20,309 nt of DNA. Origin: Oppiella nova (taxonomy: Eukaryota; Arthropoda; Arachnida; Sarcoptiformes; Oppiidae). Location of the stretch: NCBI GenBank assembly GCA_905397405.1, contig CAJPVJ010000807.1:1-20309 (forward strand), in the 5' to 3' direction. Below, piece by piece: positions 1 through 10,852 of this stretch. A program made the position numbers and the translations under genes. Under the pieces are notes generated by a model. That model was not told the DNA's origin and made no database searches. It saw only the letters and a list, made by a program, of their open reading frames with translations. Numbering within the stretch: position 1 is the first letter of the stretch; every line of letters starts with the position of its first letter.

Positions 1-2382
1 GAGCTGATGATGATCTGGGCTCAAAAACAGGGTTACGGCCTACACCAGGCGGGTTAGCCGCAGGAATTGAGGAGGGTTTAACACCAGGGAACGGATTGTT
101 AGCAACCGAGACCGTGCAGGCCGAGGCGGTGTCAACTGAGTTAAGCTTGGAGCGCATCAAGCGGGTTAAGCTGTACAACGCGTTCTCCACAGAGGCGGTT
201 CGGAATATAAGCGGGGAGGAGCAATCATCGGAGATGGACGAGGTGGGGTTATGGACTTTGGCGGGGATCATCAACCATAGGTGAGTTGGAGTCGTCCTCG
301 TCTCTGCTCACAGGGAATCAAGTTATAGCTTTTCTTCAGCTGCTGCAGCCTCAATTCGCTAAGTGGTTCGAATCATTCCATCCATATCCGCCCTCCAAAT
401 AAGAAATGGTATCAGGTAGCAAGTAAAGTTTTGGCTGGCACCAGAGTTAGGGCACCGTTTCTGGCTCTTCTTGGACTACGGTCTGTGTAGAGGCATACTC
501 GGACGCTGATCCGCACGTCGAGAGGAATTTTCTGCAAAGGCAACCTTTCTACTAGTGAGACTTCCCACTTCCTTCCTGTTACCAACTTTCTAAGATTGAT
601 GGGGTATGATGGGCCCTGTCTTGTCAGAGCCCGTGGAAGGAGACCGTGGACTTTCGTCGCTCATCCCGAACCCCACCTTGGCTATCACCCCGTCGATCAT
701 TTGGACGTTGAATGTTTCCACCGTCGATCCAAGGGGTTTTATTCAAGGTGGGGTGCAAATCCGGCGACAGAAGTCCATGTTCCCCCTCCACGGGCTCTGT
801 CATCTGCGTAACCTTGTTTAGAGTTTTTGCGAGAGTTTATCTAATAAAGAGGGCCCGCTGCGGCTTGAGGCGTTTCGTTTGTGGAGGCTTTGTGACGGCC
901 TTCGTTGCTCATTTGTGCGCTCCGGCTCGAACGGACTTCAACGGTGTACTTTCGGCCAAGAGAGTTCTGGCCCAAACAGCCTGAATTATTCTGCCAAATT
1001 GGTGGGTTTGAAGGAGAGCCGTTTAGAAGCCTTGTGAAACTTGGGGGTTTCCCCTCGTACTGTAAAACGAAAAAGAGGAAGCCAGTTTGACCAAATAAGA
1101 GGACAGCGTTCAAGCGTCCGTGTTATGCTTTCTAGTCACCAACCATCCAAGTCTCTGAAGCAGCTGCCTCTCGTCTCAGCTTGCAAACGTTAGCTGTGCA
1201 TGGACGGTCGGCTAACTGTCTGTTGGTCTTGCTGAAGAGTCCGCTTCCGTAGAAGAACACTAGCTCAAGCAGTGGAAACACACCAAAAGCTGCTGACAAC
1301 CAGATCTGCTCCATCCTCTCCATTCGGTGAAGGCTTGCTCTTTACCTCACTCCCTTGATATCGCAATCAACAAGCAGGTCACAAAGAAGCAAGCATTTGT
1401 ACTGCTTTCCTCTACTTTCGAAGTCCAGAAGTGCGAACGCACAAACCACAGTCGAAGGATGACGAGATCCTTGTTCAAGGAACCCCTAATGCAGTGGCGG
1501 ATCCTGTTATAGGTTCCACGAGACCCTTGCTCAGGCTTGTTTCTAAGTCAGCAGAAGTTGCCTCCTGTCAATGTCGAAACTCCAAGTCTCCGTTCCAAAT
1601 AGTCGAACTTCAGCTCTTCTTACAGGGCCTTTTTATTTCTCTGCAGTTGCGTCCCAAGTGCTTCTTACTTTGTGATCGACGACGTTCATTTCGTCTTCGC
1701 GGTTCAAGACCTCTCCTCGGGGGATGAGGTCACCCAGCCTTACATGGCTGTCTGCGAACCTCTGAAAAAGCGCCAAAGAGATGCCCGGTTGCTTTGGAAG
1801 TTCACGTGCTCTTGTCCTCGGTGTACCTTTGAGGAGAACCTTCAGGAGGAGCTCGCTCCTGCGACTGACACGTGGCAAGAGATTCGACACTCCGGGGGAG
1901 ACATGATTCGCCGGGCGGAGGAGCAGGGGGGCATGGTGGCGGAGGAAGCCTTCCGGTTTTTCGGGGCCGCGTTGGACGTAGTGGAGGCCACAATCGACAA
2001 AGTGAGCCGGAACGAGAGAGAGCGGAATTGGCTTCGGGCTTCATATATGACGTGTTACACGCGGTTCGAGCGAGCGGCGGAAACCGTGGGTAATTGGGAG
2101 TCGTGTGAGAGGGCCGGTTTTGCCTGTCTTGACGCAATGGAATGTGTGAACTTGTACTTCTCATTCACGATACAGCACGCTGCAGATATAGCAGAGCTGG
2201 TGCTTTGTAAATATGGGAAGAAGTCGGAAGAATGGCGCAACTATAAGCAGCGCATGTTGAGGATAGTGGAACGGAGCCTCAATTGCCTTCCTAGCTATGC
2301 TTTGGAAGCGGTTGAAGATATTGAGTCTTTCTCAAGACAGGAATGTCAAGATCTCTTTTCAGAGAACGCCTGCAGATGGTAA
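1..2382 (+). CDS. SET-domain protein methyltransferase, SMYD/TPR-SET class, 3' part (5' end off window)
   Basis: Two exons: before 1 to 280 (frame from base 3) and 1647-2382, with stop TAA at 2380-2382. The intron 281-1646 runs from GTGAGT to CTGCAG. Joining them completes a Ser codon (AG|T) and gives GLWTLAGIINHSCVPSASY, a textbook SET core, so the junction is well supported. In the 337 visible residues, NHSC is at 91-94, GDEVTQPY with the catalytic-type Tyr at about 125, and the post-SET zinc cysteines (CSCPRC) at 147, 149 and 152. The roughly 185 residues after that look helical, and WLRASY resembles the C-terminal part of plant SET proteins such as Arabidopsis SDG35 (from memory). The family transfers methyl groups from S-adenosylmethionine to lysines of histone or non-histone proteins; the substrate here is unknown. 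The exon begins off window, so any MYND finger or N-terminal TPR cannot be judged. Oddity: the usual Asn of SCxPN is Ser. Confidence 0.87.
281..1646 (+). other. Intron of the SET-domain gene
   Basis: This 1366-bp phase-2 intron has donor GTGAGT at 281 and an acceptor in the pyrimidine-rich TTATTTCTCTGCAG ending at 1646. The SET core reads continuously across it, so no coding exon is missing inside. I saw no recognisable gene, RNA or element in it. Confidence 0.85.
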
Positions 2383-3539
2383 CTCAAGTCGGGGCTGTTA
2401 GTGTGGATTGGAAAGGCATGATTGCTTTAGTTGCATACTAGACTATTCACGTTCTCACTTCCCCCTTGATTCTCGCATGTGGCGTCCGATGCGTGCCAGA
2501 TGCCACGCATTGGAGTCTTCTGCTTTGTCCTGGTTCGGATAGCGCTGCAAACTCTGCGCCACCTTCCTCATCTGTGATCACTGAAGGAGCTTTGATGTTT
2601 TCCACTTATTGCCGGTTGCAACATGGAAAGCGTGCATCAATGACGAGCATATCGAGTCATGCTAGCTCGTTTTGAATTCCGGACAATGATCAATTTGCTT
2701 GGAAAATGGTCTTTTGGACTCCAAAGCTCGCCGAACTTTGACAACTCTTCTCATACCCTCAGTATCTTATCCCCTCCAAAGGTTTTGACGACACGGTTCT
2801 TAGGTGCCGATGAGCACTACCGCGCCCTGCTCCAAAGGGCAACAATGGCGGGCTCCCAGAGCTCCAAAGGGCTCTTAAATATCGCCTTGAAACACATGTT
2901 ATATCCCCGTCATGTGGCGAGGTCATGGCATCTACCTAAAGTGGCTCGTGTACGATAACTATAATGATATGAAGAGGGTGATATGTCCTTTCCTGCAAAA
3001 GACGAATCGTAGGAGAGATGGAGCGATGGTCTCCTTTCGTACCGAGTACTCGCCGGAGCCCATGTAATGCTCTAGCAACGAGAGAAAGTTCTCCTGCGGA
3101 GAACGGTGGCTTGCCTAGTACTTGCTTTTTGCTGTACGGTACTTCCTTAGAAAGACCTGGGGCCTGGGTTACATGTATGAGAAGTTTGATCTCGCTAAGC
3201 TGCTCTCGCTAGACGGGGGCCGATTTCAAGATTGGACGATTCCACGGTGGCAGAAAGTAGCTGCCAGCGTGGCATCCGTATACCTCGGCGAGTGCTCGGG
3301 ACAAGAACCTATTCTCCGACGAAGTGTTCGATACATCGACGTATTAGGTAGGCCGGGAGTGCAGTGTACCGTCGAATAAGCAAAGCTCACACTTCCATTT
3401 CGAATTTCGAACTTCCTATCTACCCGGGGAAACTGGCAACTCCGGTGTTCACTCGCATTTATAAATGTACAATTGAAGCCTGGCCCTTGGGGCACATTAT
3501 AAAGCTTATCTCAACCGGGGAATGGAAACGGAAAACCTA

Positions 3540-4440
3540 AACCAAAACCCGCACCCGTACCTAGCCCTAAACAGGCCTAACCCCCGAGCTATTAACACGA
3601 GCCTGCCAACCGGGCGCTAAGACCGGGCACTGAAACCGTATATGCGGCACAAACACCGTACCACTAGACTGCCTCTGCCACGTCGGCTCCGGTCAAAATC
3701 TGACGACTTTAGCGAGAGTCGGCCTTAGCGACATCAAACTTCTTATATATTGGGTTACCACGTCGTTAGAACTCTGACTGAGCTTCTCCGCATAATGCGG
3801 AGCCTGTTTGAGCACCGACTTATCGAACCCAAGAGATCACAAGTAAGTGTCACATTATCGCAATCATGAGCAGCCCCGAGATTTTGACACTCGTATATCG
3901 TACCAGTTAAATTCGATATGCAGCACCTTACGCGGCTCGGCGGTAACATTGGGCCTGCGCTTCGATATGTCCCAACACCCGAAAACCTGTAACCACGTAA
4001 GTAACGCCGAACGTAGACTTTCGACATCGAACTCACTCTAATCGCCCGGCCCCACGGAGCCCCGCATACAGTACTGTAAAGAGAATCCGTGATCGAACAC
4101 TAAGGAATGCCTTATAAAGGCAAGCCAATGATTACTACGTACTGTGAATCGACCATCTTTAGGGTTTTGACTCGCCGCAGGGGGAAGTTCGATCTTGATT
4201 GTGGACGGTTGTAATCGCATGGGCTCCAATGGTATGGTGCAAGCCTTGATGCCACATCCTTATCGGCGCCACGTAGACATGTACCATGGGCGGCGCCTAG
4301 GCCGAATTCGACGGACAACGAGCGTCCGATCCGGAGGATGAAGATTCGGCCGGGGACTCCTAGCGCTAGATCTGTTCGTCCGAGTCCCCGGTCCGAAGTT
4401 CGTCGCCACTCTACGGTAATCTAAAGTACACCCCAGGGGG
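3540..4440. other. CpG-rich, hairpin-bearing intergenic island
   Basis: Several short inverted repeats can be read directly: CTCCGCAT-A-ATGCGGAG at 3786-3802, the perfect 12-bp palindrome TACAGTACTGTA at 4067-4078, paired GGCGCC sites around 4265-4297, and the long hairpin at 4345-4397. No reading frame here looks like a gene. The origin is unknown; it could be an old non-coding repeat or a structured upstream region of the ACP gene. Confidence 0.4.
4345..4397. repeat. 15-bp inverted repeat (hairpin) upstream of ACP
   Basis: The left arm TTCGGCCGGGGACTC (4345-4359) pairs with GAGTCCCCGGTCCGAA (4382-4397), with a single bulged T in the right arm. The loop is about 22 nt and contains the small palindrome CTAGCGCTAG. 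It lies about 190 bp upstream of the ACP start codon. It is the longest and most GC-rich hairpin I found in the window. Confidence 0.75.
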
Positions 4441-4572
4441 TGCTTCAAGTTGGGCTCAGGGCACAGCGGGCCGGGAGTGCTCAGCTAGTGGACTGCAGTA
4501 AATATCAGATCCATTGCCCAACTCGTGTTCTGCTCAAAGCCTTCCTCAAGCGCATTTGCACAGCAAGACGTT

Positions 4573-4587
4573 CGTTGTAAAAAATGG
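4573..4587 (+). promoter_or_regulatory. Translation start context of ACP
   Basis: The ATG at 4584 sits in an A-rich, plant-like context (TAAAAAATGGCT, with Ala as second residue, typical of transit peptides). An in-frame TAA at 4578-4580 lies one codon before the start codon's preceding AAA and rules out an upstream extension in this exon, which fixes the start. Confidence 0.8.
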
Positions 4588-7544
4588 CTTCCGTTGCTGT
4601 TGCTGCTGGATCCCTTTCGAAATGCGCAGCGCTCGGGGCGCCTGCATCTCGCTCTGTTCAGGTAAGGGGTTGCTCACAGCTTTTGGTTGAAGGAACCTGC
4701 AATTTCAAGAACTCAGGGTCGAACACCAAGCTGGCAATGGTCACAGTCAATGTGCTGGCAGCCTATGGCGTCATCCTCTGTCAGCATTGGCTATGCATTG
4801 TCCATTTGGGATAGCATACCAGGGTCCTGCTATGTGGCTGCCGGGGTAGCCAAACACAATGCAGGGGCCAGCTTATGGCTTATCCATTCATCCTTCGACT
4901 CGTTCTTAGTAGAACTCAACTACAAACGAGGCCTTTCAGCTTGTTATCCTTGAAAAGCAAGGGTTTGTGTTCCAGAGAGGAGTTTTGACCCTCTGAAATG
5001 TCCAATACAAACTACTCAAGATTTGTGGGAAGTTCTAATATGGAATCGAATTGATTGGTCCTTTGGTCCTTAAGAGCACTTTGTAGTGTCCGCAACAAAA
5101 CCTCCATGCTTTACATGATCCTGATTGCTCCCTAAAACTGCAAGGCTTGTGCCTTTTACCCTCAAGTGGATGGGCCAACAACAGCGGACACCAAAGAGAC
5201 AGTGCCGCCCGTCTAGTTTCCTAGCTCCGGTGCACGCATGCGTACTCAAGGCTCAAGATGGTATAGGATGACACTCGAAGCTTTATGATTCGAAGTTGGT
5301 TGATCCCTGATCGATCATGTTTCATCTTCGTTCAAAGGTTGTTTGAAGTCCTGATAGCGCCAAACCCTATGATGTGTTACCCTCAAGTGAACCCTAATTC
5401 AGTACTCGACATGCATTGCTGAGTTGCCGACTGCTTCAGCGAGAGTGAATCCCCAAACAACTCTCACATCATTACCAGCTCTGCACCCCTAACATTGTGG
5501 CCGTCAGGCTGCATTATTGACTCCAAGGTGCGGGTGGGGTTGCTTGGCGGCATTGCTTTTGCACGTCGGTTAACTGAACCTTCTTTTTGCTCACTCTGCT
5601 TCATTTGCCTTGCAGCGGAGCTCAGCTCCTGTTGCCTTCGTGGGGTTGAAGGCTTCCCCCGCCCTCTTTGAGCGCCGGCAAGCGACCCTATACACAGCCA
5701 GGCACTGCAGCAGGGGTCTAGTTACAGCCGCAGTAAGTCAACTGCCCCTTGCTCTTTAACCAATCGTGCTTTCTTGTTTGGTACCAGCCTCTGGACAAGC
5801 AGGGGGGTGTGTGCACGAGGGGTGTGTGCATTATGGCTACTGTGAGCACTGTCTGTGTCACTTATACTAAAAGTGACCAGTTTATGGGCGTCGTGTGTCT
5901 GGCTCCGCCCCTCGCCTCCTCTCAAGCTTGCACCTCTTCTACCCTTCTTTGTGGTCCACTTACATTCTGCAGCGTAGAAGCAATTTTACCCAGTCCAAGC
6001 GCAGAATCCAATGTCCCTCCTCTCACCCAAGCTGCGCAGTCATTCGGTCTACCGCATTAACTAGCATCTTGAAGCTGTCTTCATGCCACTCATGATGTTG
6101 GCGGATGGACTGGTGGCCTTTGGCAGGGCAACAGTTCGCAATCTTCAAAAGTTTCCCTTCAACTTCGATATACCAGTCCTCAAGGATACAGGAAATTCAA
6201 GAACCTGAATTCAGGACCACCAAACCTACTTTCTCACTAAAGGAGCGTACAGGGCACCTGCCCCACCCTTGGGGTTATCCGCTTGCTTTCCCTGGCATTC
6301 ACAAAGACGGTCTCGTCGACTCTGATTTTCAGATTGACCTGTCACCTCAGTGACAAGGTAGAGTCTTGTTGACAAACTTGTGTCCCCATGTAGTGGCCTC
6401 TCTGCTTCGTCCACACTTGCTACTTGTTGGGGCTGCATAGTACTAAGGCAGAGAGGATGTATGTGTCGTGAATGCAAGCCAAGATCGGGACGCCATCGAG
6501 CCTTTCATTTTAGGCTAGAACCGATGTCTGCTGCGGTTGGGTGCTGTGACGCGACAGTCCAACGATGGCCCCAAAGTTGCGACACTTAAGACACGTGCAG
6601 TCCATTGTGTAGCAGCTTCTGTCTTCCATCCAGTCAGCTGCTAGCTTCCCTTGCTGGTTCTTGTTTCTTAAGGCTGCGCATCCTTGTTGGTTTACGTGCC
6701 CTGCGGCTGACTACGTGGGGCAACGGTGCTTTTTGCAGGCCAGTGAGGAGGACTTTGCTAAGGTGCGGAAGATCATTGCTACCCAACTATCAAAGAACGA
6801 GTCCAAGATCACCTCGGCGACGACATTCAAGGAGCTAGAGGCTGACTCGCTCGACACCGTAAGCAAACGTTCTCTTCTAGTGACTGCTTAAAGATCATCC
6901 AGGCTGACCATGAAGAGCAGGTACAACATGCTGCGATCTTGTGAGCCTTGTGGTTACCTCCTTAACCATGTTTTGGTTTAAGTTGACCCGCCCATAACAG
7001 TAACTTTGAAGGGCTGACGTCTATGCTGTCCTCTGTGCAATTTTACGCCCTTCACATGTCTTTTAGGCTTAGAAGGGCTTCCCTCGCTCTACATGCCTTT
7101 TCTTCGAATGAGTTGGAAGCCCATTGTATGTAGGGAGTTCTGGTCGAGCAAGGAGAAGGGAAGTGTTGAGGTCTGATCGTGAACATATTGATGTCTTCCC
7201 CATGCTTTTCGGGCTGGCTTAATCATGGCTGGAAAAATGACAGTCGAGGGGACGATGTAGTCCTTAGGAACGCAGAAAATGGGTCCAACGAAGGAAAAGT
7301 GCATAGAGTAAGTTGGATAAACAGCCCCTTGAATGCATCTGCCTATGCTGTCATTCCTTCCGTGGCTCCGAACTGACGCTGAAACTTACAGTGATACATT
7401 GACGCTTCTATCCAGGTTGAAATCATGATGGCTTTGGAGGAGGAGTTTGGCGTTGACATGGACGAAGACGCTGCTGGAAACATTTCAACAATCCAAGAGG
7501 CGGCAGATTTGATCTCGAAAGCTGCTGCTGCAAAGAAGGCATAA
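4584..7544 (+). CDS. ACP: Plastid acyl carrier protein precursor, complete, four exons
   Basis: Exons 4584-4661, 5616-5732, 6739-6858 and 7416-7544 (stop TAA 7542-7544) give 147 residues. All three introns are phase 0 and GT-AG. Residues 1-65 form a transit peptide rich in Ala, Ser, Arg and Val with almost no acidic residues. Mature ACP starts at about Ala66 (ASEEDFAKVRKII), exactly at exon 3. Ser102 of ADSLDT (codon 6847-6849) is the 4'-phosphopantetheine attachment site, followed by VEIMMALEEEFGVDMDEDAA and a helical Ala/Lys-rich end. In this family the carrier holds growing acyl chains as thioesters for type II fatty-acid synthase in the plastid stroma. The mature length, about 82 residues, is normal. 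Oddity: the Gly that usually stands three residues before the Ser (GADSL) is Glu (EADSL). The 14-kDa size and short tail fit a plastid rather than a multidomain carrier. Confidence 0.96.
5804..5830 (+). repeat. Short direct repeat in ACP intron 2
   Basis: GGGGTGTGTGCA occurs at 5804-5815 and again at 5819-5830, inside the second ACP intron (5733-6738). It looks like ordinary GT-rich low-complexity sequence. The rest of introns 1 (4662-5615), 2 and 3 (6859-7415) shows nothing I can name. Confidence 0.7.
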
Positions 7545-8652
7545 TCGTGTTGAATATCAGAAGGGGATCTTTGGTGGGGCTCGTTGATAGCCCCTTGATA
7601 AGATGTCAAAGAAGAGTGTGGACGCTTAAAGAGGACTCTTTGCATATAGCCATCTGTAGAGGCATCATTGGGATTCGAGATTCTTGTTGCATGTTTTACA
7701 ACTGCCCCTCGAATCCGTGTTTGAAGTTGGAGTTTTGCAGAACGTTCAATCAAGCACAACTTCGGCTTCATGATATTATGACAACCGAGCAGTTGTTTCC
7801 TCAATGGCAGTGAATACATGGGTTGGTTGGTTGTTTGTTGGTCCAGCCTGATCGAGGGCTTGATCCGCTAGTTTTGAGGCAAATCTTGAAGATATTTTGC
7901 CACGGCCGTCCTTCAATAGCCAAGTCGCACCGTTGTGCAAGTTGCCATTGAGCTATTGTTCCCCATGCCCTGAGTCGTAGCATGCTGCAGAGTCAACTCA
8001 TTGTAACGCGGCCTCATCGGTGCCTGTCTTGCTTGATGTCTCTACGAGGCTTAGGGTTATAAAGAAGACAAGTGACTCTTCCCCATCATTATCATTTGCG
8101 CATGCCATCAGAATCTCGGATCTTGTACTATAACATGTGGTGTTGAAAGCATAACTTAATTGGGGAAAAAAGGCTTTGACAATAGCTCACTCTTGCGCCT
8201 AAAGGGCTCCCCCTTTGAAGCCACTCCCGGCTATGTAGGGGACGCTTGCACACCTGTGTAATGTTGGCCCGATGTTTTATTTGATACCTTGCCCCATGCC
8301 TTCGGGTAAGGGCATCATAATAAGAAGTTGCCATTCCTAAATTGCCTTTGCTTGTCACGGGGGAGTGATATATGAGCTCTTTAAATTCAGGCATGACTCA
8401 GTAGCTTCGGCCGCACGGTGCTTCTGCATTGCATACTTTTGCAAATCCGCCACACGTTCTTCAACTGAAAGGTGCATGCAAGTAGAGGCCACTTTAGGTC
8501 AAACGCCACCTCAACACAAACTTATGCTCGCGATTTCATTAGAGCGACTCGTCATTTGCACCCCGAAAGGAAGTCTAGGCAACCTAGCAAGTTCTGTTGC
8601 ATTGCAGCTGCGCAGTTGAGTTTGCCACTAAATTGCAGGGTGCCGAACAACG

Positions 8653-8726
8653 TGACCTGTTGATGTTTTAAAGCTGAGTCCGCGTCACATGACCTGTTGA
8701 TGTTTTAAAGCTGAGTCCGCGTCACT
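8653..8726. repeat. Tandem duplication, 2 x 37 bp
   Basis: The unit starting TGACCTGTTGATG and ending CCGCGTCA is present at 8653-8689 and again at 8690-8726. The two copies are identical over the first 36 bases, which points to a recent duplication. No coding frame is obvious. Confidence 0.95.
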
Positions 8727-9318
8727 GCAAAGTCTAATTGCATGCGCCTCAATGGTCAATTGAAGTTTTCAGCAGTGCACAGTGTACCTTTTCCTCCTCT
8801 TTTTGGAGTTGTAATGGCCGTTGAACACGCATTCACCTTTTTGAAGGCATGGAGTGATCTGGACCACAACCCCTATGCCCTTGGAAAGCCACGCACCAGC
8901 GCGGATGGCAGCTGTTATGGCATTGCGGGTGTTTCTAATGAAACTAGTGCTACATATGTGCTCTGGCACAGCGTTGGGACAAATACTAGATTCCGCCTTG
9001 ACAATTTGTAGTCTTTCCCCCCAATCAAAGCCTTAGGTTTGGTGTATTAAAATGGCATGAAGGCACATCAAACTTGGTTAATGTTAGCCTGCTACTTGCA
9101 TAAATGTTGCTAACAGTCCCTAGTGATCCTATGATAGACTTGAAAGTTCGCTGACTAGCATTTGCATTCATCATGTAGTATACTTATTTGCGTTCTTTGT
9201 AGTTTGATTACTAAGGCACACAACCGGTGCACACGGGCTCGCCGGGTCGTGGCTTGCAGCCACTCAAGGATGCAGAGTGTAACGTTCTTACTCCTAAACA
9301 CGGACAAGCCATGAGATA

Positions 9319-10027
9319 AGGGCGGACGCGCCCTGTTGATGGATTTTTTGGTGATGGTGGTGTGAAGATTAGTTGCACCTTTGGTTGCAGGGATAGCTTA
9401 TTAGGCTAGCCTCTGCTACTAGTGCCGACAGTACTAGGATACTGTAAGGCACTGACTTCAGTGCACACAAGATCAATCTAGCCCGGGGCTTATACTAACA
9501 TATCGACGGCCGTGAACGATGACATGTTGTCACGGGGAGCCGGCCGAACAAGGGCTGGCGTGCACTTGCAATCCCTATACGGCCCGAGCTTACAGTACTA
9601 TGGTATAGTACTAAGCCCCTCAGTGCATAATACTATTCCTTATAGTATTGTGCATGCTACAATATAGCTGGTGCACCGCACTCGTATGCCTAAGCGTCAA
9701 TTGTACCCTTGTGACACCCTGCACTATGCTAGCCTCCTGCTAGCATGCTAGCGGTGGTACTCACATACCCGGTACATCGCCCAGGGCGCATATACCAACG
9801 TCCCGTACTGCATAACCTGCAGTGCAACATCAATGTGCACAACGACTAGAGCACGTTGAGCTCTCACGTAGACTGCACAACAGAAACTCAAAGCGACAGA
9901 CTATACAAGTCTATGCAAGGCAACGTAGCCTACCCAACGCAACGTAGCCTTACTAAGGTATACGGAGTGTTCACATACGCATGGTGCAGACCAGCATCAC
10001 GTATGGTACAATATCATCAGGATATTG
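9319..10027. other. Hairpin-dense non-coding stretch
   Basis: At least ten inverted repeats are readable in about 700 bp. They are: AGGGCG/CGCCCT at 9319-9334; nested AGTGCC+ACAGTA/TACTGT+GGCACT at 9421-9453; GCACTGA/TCAGTGC at 9449-9464; CCGTGA/TCACGG at 9510-9535; AGTACTAT/ATAGTACT at 9594-9612; a 13-bp stem with one mismatch at 9624-9654; ATGCTAGC/GCTAGCAT at 9726-9746, overlapping the palindrome GCTAGCATGCTAGC at 9739-9752; CATACG/CGTATG at 9974-10005; and CAATATC/GATATTG at 10009-10027. An 11-bp direct repeat CAACGTAGCCT lies at 9921 and 9940. There is no recognisable protein or known RNA family. It may be a structured transcript, an old transposable-element remnant, or organelle-derived DNA; none of these is shown. 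Confidence 0.6.
9624..9654. repeat. 13-bp imperfect inverted repeat
   Basis: TGCATAATACTAT (9624-9636) faces ATAGTATTGTGCA (9642-9654) across the 5-nt loop TCCTT, with 12 of 13 positions pairing. It is the strongest stem in the hairpin-dense stretch. Confidence 0.85.
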
Positions 10028-10852
10028 GTCTTTGAAACCCGCGCCGTAACATGGAGGGCCCGTATCTTGTATGCCGGTCTCACCAGTTCAGCATGCATGG
10101 CACTTTCGCATGTAGCCAAGGGGAGTGACCATAGAGCTAAGCAAGGCAATAACGTGCACTGTTCTTTTACAAGGAATTATACTTTTGAAGGATTTGCTAC
10201 TCCTATTGTCACTGGCACTCACGCCGGACCTTATTAGGATGTTACTCAGTGGATTTGGTAATAACCTGAATCCTATATTAGATAATTCATGTGTCTAGTG
10301 ATTCGTTGCGCCCCAACTTCAAGCAGCGTGGATCATCTTGATAGGACTCGCTGTGCTGAGATCAGTTTGGAAGTGTATTCAACTCAGTAGGGCGGATTGT
10401 AGAAGGGTGGCGTTCAAAACATGTGCACACTGGATGCGCTCTATATGAGGCCCACTCATATTGAGTGGCGCGCTGTACACTAATCGATGGTTTGCGTATT
10501 TGTGCTTGCCAAATGCCAATTTGTCCAGTGCGCATTGAAACCTGCCCCAACAATCGTGCAATGCATCCACAAAAGGGGCGGCAGGCTTAGGACATATATG
10601 TGCTTTGCAAATCGCGTAACTAAATGGACGCAAGAATTATACATGCATGTACGGACCTTGCATGGACATTGCCACATCATATACGTCTCGTTCTATTGCT
10701 CTTCGACATGAATACGGGCAAGATAAACCAAATTCAATATGCAAGGGCTTGACTAGATGCATGGAAGATCGGAACCTGCTACAATTATCAATCTACTAAG
10801 ATAGCCAAAAACAAACATGCTACGAGGCCCAATGTGAGTACTTAGAACAACA

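Larger units (their letters stand above)
2383..4583. other. Intergenic region between the SET gene and the ACP gene
   Basis: The first part should hold the 3' UTR of the SET gene and the last part the ACP promoter. Only short open frames occur, and none resembles a family I know. The longest plausible one, 3122-3379 plus strand, has a stop just upstream and no ATG start. The stretch from about 3540 to 4440 is richer in CpG and in short inverted repeats than its surroundings. No promoter element can be assigned with confidence. Confidence 0.6.

Noticed and set aside
355-385. GGTTCGAATC, like a tRNA T-loop
   Set aside because: No matching acceptor, D-arm or anticodon stem can be drawn around it, and it lies inside the SET-gene intron.
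2659-2958. 99-codon ATG open frame between SET and ACP genes
   Set aside because: No recognisable domain, no splice partners and length within chance range.
3122-3379. Plus-strand open frame of 85 codons beginning at TTG, with W- and R-rich sequence
   Set aside because: It has no ATG start, a stop just upstream, no splice sites that extend it and no family resemblance; not called as a gene.
3530-3600. Degenerate CCTAAA/CCCTAAA-like bases, possibly an interstitial telomere repeat
   Set aside because: Only one exact plant-type CCCTAAA unit; the others are irregular and not in tandem.
7343-7819. 158-codon open frame on the minus strand
   Set aside because: It is the antisense of ACP exon 4 and its flank; composition and overlap show it is a shadow of the real gene.
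9319-9347. GC stem followed by a T run, like a bacterial intrinsic terminator
   Set aside because: The window is clearly nuclear and eukaryotic, the stem is only 6 bp, and no bacterial or plastid gene precedes it.
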